Shown here in pieces: positions 56,049 through 64,000 of a stretch of 64,000 nt of DNA (position 1 is its first letter; each line of letters begins with the position of its first letter). Origin of the DNA: Pochonia chlamydosporia 170 (Eukaryota > Ascomycota > Sordariomycetes > Hypocreales > Clavicipitaceae); the NCBI RefSeq assembly GCF_001653235.2, contig NC_035791.1:4650001-4714000 (forward strand), given 5' to 3'. The notes under the pieces are model-generated. The model ran no database searches. It was not told where the DNA came from and worked only from the letters and a program-made list of their open reading frames with translations. The position numbers and the translations under genes are program-made.

Positions 56049-57100
56049 CAACTTGTGAGATGGTCTGCGAGATACCCTGCCTATGGATTGGGGCGGAGGG
56101 TAATGATCATAACCACTTTCACAGGTCGACTGAGTGGTTCTAATAAGGACTGTAGTATTCGGAACATGTTTGGGTCTCGAAGTTGGGCTCCAAGAGGTTT
56201 TTCTGCACAAAACTGTAACTTCATACGTACTCAGATTTCTCCCGACGGCTTTTGCTTCATCTTGAAAAGCATTTCCATTTGTCCTTTTCTAGCTCTAACA
56301 CGTTTAGTATGAAATGTATCTTGTAATTGTCTGTCCCTGAGCAAAAGGAAAAACAACAAAACTGGCAAAGTCTTTAGATATGGGCACTGCGCTGAATATT
56401 GTCGCGGTCCGTATTTCAGAAATTTCAATGTTGCGATGAGCACAGAGCAAAGTGACAGTGGGTCAGCCAGGAGCAAGGTTGACCCACTGCATGTGCTGAA
56501 ATGGCCGGCGAAGTCACACAGAGAATGCAAGGCCGTGCCTGATACTTCAGGAAAGGGGGACCAGGACGGAGCCTCAGGTACCAACTGAACTGATCCAGGC
56601 GTCTGCCGCAACTCCTCTTGGTTGACCGGGGCGACAAGGGGCCACTTCACACTGTGCATGGATCATTCTCACGATTCCAGACGAAGTACTCCATAGTAAC
56701 TGTCGAGACAGTCATAATATTTAGACCGCGTGCTATCAACCCGAGCCGAATGATAAACAAGCCTACAATGTTTAGGTACATGATATGGAGGAGAGTGAAA
56801 CAAAAAATGTAGGTTCCAACGGTGTCAAGATCGTGTAGAACATCTGCTCGGCGTTACTGTACTTGTTCAGCCCCATGCTGTACCACCCAAGGGACATCGC
56901 GTTCCTGCAAAACCCGAGGCCTGCACTGTGAAGGCCCAGCGCAAGTAATTTCAGGCTAGCGTGTCACGTGATTCATGAGAAAGCTCTAACCGACGAAGTC
57001 GTCCGCTTCCGAGCAAAACTGCTCACTCTGCAAATTCTCCCCCAGTTCCAACCAATCTCTCTCCACTCCCATATCTGATCGCTCTCTGCCATCTGGGAAG
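56049..57100. other. Intergenic, branching enzyme 3' flank / ATP2 promoter
   Basis: No supported gene. The final 150 bases hold CACGTGA and CCAAT elements and a CT-rich leader before ATP2. Confidence 0.5.
56965..57056 (+). promoter_or_regulatory. CACGTGA and CCAAT elements before ATP2
   Basis: CACGTG at 56965-56970 (in GTCACGTGAT) and CCAAT at 57052-57056, 131 and 45 bases upstream of the start codon. The same pair of motifs lies upstream of COX5. Function is inferred from the known roles of HAP and Cbf1-type factors. Confidence 0.4.
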
Positions 57101-59022
<1,922 letters not shown>

Positions 59023-60105
59023 GCGCCTTAACTACATAATACCTAGAAGGTGTGGAGAAGGAGCCTGTGTATAGACCAGAGGAACCGGGGCTGGGGAGGT
59101 TTCTTCTAAAGCTCCATCTATTTAGTCTCTTTTGTGGGCTGTGTACCAATGATAAAACTTCCTCTTTATGTCTTGACCCTCGCTATTTTGTGATTGCATC
59201 TAATCGTAGTATAATTCTGAGACGGACTCTGGCCTCGAGCAGGTTTGGTGACAGCTGTGGTTGGCTAATGATTAGTGACGCAGGAACGGAATCGTCCAAT
59301 TAGGCACCGCGGCCTATCCAAAGGAAGAAATTTTTGCCAAACAATTGTAGCGCTCTGACCATTGTCTTTAGGAAGGGATTCTCTGTATCGCAAAGCAATG
59401 TCGTATCAAGTCTGTTAGAGTCACCATGGTCCGCCAGCTCTGTAGGTCAAACTAGTTGCATACGTGAATTCTTCTTTAGGCTGCCTCTCCAGATTTTTCA
59501 ACAGTGATGCCAGAAGTTACAGCAAGATTCATGGCTTATCTGACCGAGGGACGCATAGGTCACTCTGGTATACATCCAGACCCCGATACATGTGCAATTC
59601 TAGACTGCTATCTCGGGCTGGCTGTCTTTGCTGAAACTACGAAACAGACGCTCGGAGACCTGAAATAAAAGACAATGCGGTATCCTGCAATTACATCGTG
59701 ACTTGTGATCTTGTCGATTGGGTGCGAGCTGGATATACTTGTGAACTATGCAGTCAACCCCGAGAAACGTCGTGGAAGCCAGCTGATGCTACCTGATAAC
59801 TTTATGAATCGAGAAGTGGCTGTTGTTACCGCATCTTAATTTTCGCTGGGAAATTAACATATATACAGAAACCCGCTGCGCTGACGCTCATTCCACCTTT
59901 TCTTTTCGATAGAAACTCCGTCGGAATATAGAAATTTCAGGCTGCGGAATAATCTTTACAACCCTCAAGACACATCATCTTGGGGCCGATGCGAGACTTG
60001 GTTGCAACGACCCTGTATGTTCCCGTCGGGCTAATCATGTTTTACAGCAGCCTCTAAGCTCCACACGAGTGTATGCAGATGAATTATCAAAATCGCAATC
60101 GTCTG
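59023..60105. other. Convergent intergenic region
   Basis: 3' flanks of ATP2 and the UPC2-like gene, 1.1 kb. No gene, repeat or RNA gene recognised. Confidence 0.5.
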
Positions 60106-61575
60106 TTATAGACTAGCGTTCCACACAGGTTCGTCGTCAGGTTGGCTCGGATTCGCCAGAACCATGGTCCCTGCTTCAGATTCATAGCGAACAGGCCGTC
60201 CTTGATCATCTACTAAGGTGAGCTGCTTCGCCTCTTCCTCTTCCTGCAGACTCCATGTATCAGCCGAGGACGTTCGAGGTTCCCACGTAGTATCGCCCAG
60301 AAGCAGCCTTGCCAGCTCTACCGGATTCTCGGTTTGAATTGCTTTCATTGGGGCCTCCAGTTCGTCGTACCACGCAGGGCCGAGGAATGTGCAGATATCT
60401 TGGAGAGACCTAGCACCCACGCCTATTAACCACCAAACTCCAGTAGTTAGCTTGAGGAAAACAGCGTAATGAGCTAGAATGACAAGCGCTCGACAGTTCC
60501 TGCTGAAGATCAGTTGGACGAAATCTTGAGGTAAGTACGTAAACCAAGTGATGACACGTAATTTCATTACAGCCCCAAATCCGCGCTGGTGCATGTTTTG
60601 GTACAGCGTTGCTAGATACCTCAGTCCTCGGACATACGTTCCAATGTAGATAAGATCTGGATCATTGGCGGGTATTGAGGAGATCAAGGTTTTGAGATTC
60701 CACGGTATGTATTCGAAAGCAGCATCAAGATCCATAGACGGGCGATAAAATAGTTGTTCTAACCCGGTGCCCCTCAAGGATCTTCTATCTATTCTCTTAA
60801 AAATTGTCCCGATACCCCGCCAGATGGCCATCCACTGAATAATGTAGAGATCAGCAGTCTGAGGGATTCGAAAATTTTGAGAAGATAGGGCTGTGAGGAG
60901 AAGAGAGTTGGCTAGCAATGCGCCGTACGTTTCTGGATGAGCAGTGGAAACAGCTGCTGAGTAGGCCTCGAATAAACCGTCCTGGTAGTGGACAAGACGA
61001 AGGGGATCACCCATGTCATCGCCCCTCGTTTCAATGGCATGGAGACACGATAAAGCCATGACTGAATTGTAAAGAAATCTGACATTGAAGGCGTGGTCCA
61101 TGACAGTATTCCGCATGAGATCTTCCACGGGTCTGGAATCGCCGCCTTTAATAGAGAAAGAGGTACAGGTATGGCCTAAGAAATGCCAGAGGATTTTCAT
61201 ATCGATGGCATCGCAGCCAGTAGCAATCGGCAGGGGTTCTTGAGCCACAACGAAAGGCATGGTGCGTTGATATGATACGGGCACAAGAGAAGTCGAACCA
61301 GGGGAAGATTTTCTCGAGCGAGGAGATACTGATGGCGTCTTTGGTTTACTCGCGGAGGGAGAGTAGACGCATTTGTCCCCGCGAAGCGTACATACCCCAC
61401 AAGAAGGGCGCTTTTCGTCGCATTTCACCTTGCGCTTCTTGCAATTCTGACATCCAAGACGAGATTTCTTGTGTGGCCGTTTGGGGTGATATGTCCTGTG
61501 GTGCGGAGGAGAATCAGGGTCTCTGTCAGACCCCGATGGCTGGTCTGTACCACATTGACCTGCTACTGCCGACAT
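60106..61575 (-). CDS. Zn2Cys6 transcription factor, UPC2-like
   Basis: Predicted 489-aa single-exon protein starting with ATG at 61575. The zinc cluster is GCQNCKKRKVKCDEKRPSC with C42, C45, C52, C59, C62 and C69, preceded by a basic arm (HPKRPHKKSRL). This cluster type (LGCxxCKxRKxKCDExxPxC) is that of the UPC2/ECM22 and related regulators. The C-terminal 350 residues are mostly helical (FLYNSVMALSCLHAIETRGD, YGALLANSLLLTALSSQNFR) and resemble the ligand-sensing region of that class, but similarity outside the cluster is weak to my eye. A sterol-related role is therefore only a possibility; a DNA-binding regulator is firm. Confidence 0.88.
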   Translation of the reverse strand: MSAVAGQCGTDQPSGSDRDPDSPPHHRTYHPKRPHKKSRLGCQNCKKRKVKCDEKRPSCGVCTLRGDKCVYSPSASKPKTPSVSPRSRKSSPGSTSLVPVSYQRTMPFVVAQEPLPIATGCDAIDMKILWHFLGHTCTSFSIKGGDSRPVEDLMRNTVMDHAFNVRFLYNSVMALSCLHAIETRGDDMGDPLRLVHYQDGLFEAYSAAVSTAHPETYGALLANSLLLTALSSQNFRIPQTADLYIIQWMAIWRGIGTIFKRIDRRSLRGTGLEQLFYRPSMDLDAAFEYIPWNLKTLISSIPANDPDLIYIGTYVRGLRYLATLYQNMHQRGFGAVMKLRVITWFTYLPQDFVQLIFSRNCRALVILAHYAVFLKLTTGVWWLIGVGARSLQDICTFLGPAWYDELEAPMKAIQTENPVELARLLLGDTTWEPRTSSADTWSLQEEEEAKQLTLVDDQGRPVRYESEAGTMVLANPSQPDDEPVWNASL

Positions 61576-62587
61576 TGTATCACATCTGGGAGTTCAGAGA
61601 TTCGATACGTAAATGGAAGAGAGTGGGTGAGACAATGAGTGAGTGTGACAGAGTCGCCTCCTCGGAAGGACAAGTATGTTGCCCACAGAGAGATGGCCCT
61701 AAGTATAAAGGTCCTCAAAAATGCCACTGAACTGGATGGTGCAGAGGCTGATGGTCGGAGTGATTGATGCCGGCGAAAGGGAGTAGGAGAAGCAGAAGAA
61801 TTTGAGGAAATGAAGAGAGCGAGTCCTATAAGAATTGCCGTGGGTTCTCCGTATGATATCTTGTTGATCTACTCAAAGCGCCGAGGTAAAGCGCGTATGC
61901 AGCAGGAGAAGAGAATCTGGTCAACCACCTCTACAATAGAGTGTGATCAGACCGTCACTGTCGGAAGGCTTCTTGGTTTTTATCCAAGTATGAAGGTGCG
62001 AATGACAACATGTAAAGAAAGGTCTTGGAACCGCTTTCCACCAGACGCCTCGGGATGCTCAAAAGTTTTCGAGCGCGGCCGGGTCTTCTTAACACAGGAG
62101 AGATGGAAATGGAAAACCTGGAACAATTGGAGGAAGGACCGAGCAATCAATCTTCTGGTAGAGGCTTGAAAATCTCCGAGGCCTGGCGTGGCGATGTCAT
62201 ACACACTCCCCTGGTAGTAGAGCTTGGTACGTAAATGCTAAATGAAGACGTCGTGAAAAGGCCGCTGAGATGCGTTAACCTTTCAATGTTTGTGAGGGGG
62301 TCCGTTCAATGTTGAGGAAACGATGCAAGAGCCGCTGATGCAAGTGGTGGTTTGCGACTCTGGACCGATTTGATCTCGCGATGCAGTCAGTCTTGCCTGG
62401 AGGAGTCGTAGTTTCGAAGCAGACCTCTGGATGCACGGATTGAATCAGAGACAGGACCTTTGGCACTGAACCGAAACTGGTTGGCAGACAAATGTTGAAG
62501 CACAGAGGTTAGAACGGTCAAAATTAATCAAGATGGGTGGGAAAACGCCTCCATGTAAGGCTGCATGTGCTTATTCTCAGGTAAGTG

Positions 62588-62608
62588 CTTTACGCTTTAC
62601 GCTTTACG
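62588..62608. repeat. Tandem CTTTACG x3
   Basis: Three direct 7-base copies, CTTTACGCTTTACGCTTTAC then G. Short simple repeat in intergenic DNA. Confidence 0.8.
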
Positions 62609-62658
62609 TGGGTGCAAGGGTCTGGTAGGTCAACTGGTCAAATGTTTGGTGTCCGGGG

Positions 62659-62684
62659 CTGGTCTGGTCTGGTCTAGTCTGGTC
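62659..62684 (-). repeat. GGTCTGG run (inverse of CCAGACC)
   Basis: Three GGTCT units in a row, then GGTCTAGTCTGGTC. Inverse orientation of the runs at 8679, 31921, 52824 and 53315. Confidence 0.75.
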
Positions 62685-63435
62685 AATTTTGTCTCCAACG
62701 AACGTCCAGTCCACATGCATGTCTGCACTTGCATGCCAAAGGGGCATAAAGGGGGCCTCAAGCTGGCTGGCGCCGCTCAGCAGCGTCTGGAAGCTTAATG
62801 TTGAAGTCTGGTCAATCCAGCATGTCTGGCCTGGCGGTCCTTGACGCCAGTTACGTCTGGACTTGACGACTCAAGTTGACTCCGAGAATTTGAGGCTTGT
62901 GGCTTCTTCCCCAAGTAATTTACCTGCACACGTCAACTGGTACCTCAACTAAGTTGGGTTCGAACGACAAGTTACTTAAGTCTGGTCATTTGAAGGTCTG
63001 GTCAATATGTTCTGTCCTCTGTTCTCAACTGGCACTGGGCACCTTGACGCTCTGTTTGCACTAACTGGTTCAGTATTAGCGGAGACAAGAGTGACCAGAC
63101 CAGACAGCACTGAGTCGGCATTTGGCTTGGGCCAGGCTTCGTTGATGTTGCAGGCATTGTCGACATGTCTAGTCTTGGATGACCGAACCAGACCTTGAAT
63201 TAAATCAAACCTAATGCAATATCAAACGGTTTGCGGGCCTAATGCCAAGAATCAGCCTTGGAGAGGGCATTCGGATGCTTTCAATGTTGGCGCTGACGAG
63301 TCTGGTACTACTGAGCGGCTACGTAACATCAAGGAACCAGAGTCACCAAACCGCACATTCCCTGCTTACTGGAAGAAATCACACGAGTATGTGGACGAGA
63401 GTTTTGTCGTATCAGCTCGACATCGACTTCCTACT

Positions 63436-63530
63436 TAGGTACCTAGGTAGGCAGGCAGGTAAAATGTCTGCTCAAGGATGATTAGTTTAGGTACCTAGGT
63501 ACCTTATCTAGGTAAGGTAGGTACTTAGAT
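63436..63530. repeat. Cluster of CCTAGG/TAGGTA tracts
   Basis: TAGGTACCTAGGTAGGCAGG at about 63436 and TAGGTACCTAGGTACCTT at about 63488, followed by TCTAGGTAAGGTAGGTACTT. This is the densest occurrence of this motif family in the window. Confidence 0.75.
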
Positions 63531-64000
63531 TCAGGAATCAGGACACGTGCAGATGACGCTGCTGGGTGACGTACTGGACTACGTCGACATTTGGAGCTGA
63601 CGATCCAGCCACCCAGACAAAGACAACACAGCTCATGAGTTCCAATTTACATCAGAAGCATCAACTGTATTAATAACATCCTTCAAAGTTCCCAGTCCTC
63701 GGTCTCTGTCTTTAGCGAACTCTGGTTTGTTCCTTGGGGTCTCAATTGAAACAACCGCACAAAATTACAAGTCAAGTGCACACGAAATATATGACTTCCA
63801 CTGCCTTAAAAACCGCACAACTGAGTATTCGGACATTTTATTCCACCAGCACCACAGTGTTGCCTTTCCCCGCAACACCTCGATAGAATTTAATTAGGCT
63901 AGAATTTAAACCGGTACTGTACATAATTCTCCAAAAGCAGTGACCATGTTCTTGGGTCAGGATATTTGATCACGTAAGCGCCCGGTCTTGTTGGAACGAC

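Larger units (their letters stand above)
61576..64000. other. Gene-poor right end with dense motif repeats
   Basis: No supported gene in 2.4 kb. Small frames such as 61810-62169 look random. From 62.56 to 63.53 kb there are at least eight TCTGGTC/GACCAGA sites, a tandem CTTTACG triplet (62588-62608) and a cluster of CCTAGG tracts. The sequence may be the promoter of a gene beyond the window or degenerate repeat DNA. Confidence 0.5.

Noticed and set aside
62940..62970. Possible tRNA TPsiC-like sequence GGTTCGAAC
   Set aside because: No matching acceptor, D or anticodon stems around it; the box is isolated.

Overview
This 64 kb window is nuclear DNA of a filamentous ascomycete. It is gene-dense on both strands, with many short GT-AG introns (mostly 50-95 nt, often with a CTAAC/CTGAC-like branch site). 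It carries fungus-specific families: Zn2Cys6 transcription factors, a Pex14/17-type peroxin, Mus7/Mms22, and F-box/LRR proteins. Protein style and gene content point to a sordariomycete, most likely Hypocreales; that placement is inference. I see no transposon, tRNA, rRNA, CRISPR array or secondary-metabolite cluster.

Layout: a Pex14-family peroxin (1.8-3.0 kb, +); a 1278-aa chromodomain protein (3.2-7.1 kb, -); a Rab11/Ypt3 GTPase (9.0-9.9 kb, +); the ribosome-assembly factor BRX1 (10.8-11.9 kb, +); an F-box protein (13.2-14.6 kb, +); the class II histone deacetylase HDA1 (16.2-18.7 kb, +); an Arg/Ser-rich protein (19.2-21.1 kb, +); an F-box/LRR-like protein (21.8-24.0 kb, -); SUZ12, a PRC2 core subunit ending in a PHD finger (25.7-27.9 kb, +); splicing factor SF3B2/CUS1 (28.5-30.4 kb, -); a SLY41-type transporter (32.4-34.0 kb, +); ORC5 (34.7-36.4 kb, -); MMS22/Mus7 (37.0-43.5 kb, -); a 43-aa single-pass membrane microprotein (44.1-44.3 kb, +); a Zn2Cys6 regulator (44.7-47.0 kb, -); cytochrome c oxidase subunit 5 (48.5-49.4 kb, +); mitochondrial ClpX (49.8-51.6 kb, -); glycogen branching enzyme (53.5-56.0 kb, +); ATP synthase beta subunit (57.1-59.0 kb, +); and a second, UPC2-like Zn2Cys6 regulator (60.1-61.6 kb, -).

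Two functional themes recur, although eukaryotic gene order is not operonic. Three silencing-type chromatin regulators (chromodomain protein, HDA1, SUZ12) lie within about 25 kb, and two genome-maintenance genes (ORC5, MMS22) are neighbours on one strand. Three mitochondrial genes (COX5, ClpX, ATP2) lie in the last 16 kb. Intergenic DNA contains two dispersed short-motif families: runs of CCAGACC/GGTCTGG, and palindromic CCTAGG-centred tracts. Both are densest at the right end (62.6-63.5 kb).

Exon coordinates were worked out by hand from splice consensus, reading phase and family alignment from memory. Starts and small exons of unfamiliar genes are the least certain parts.
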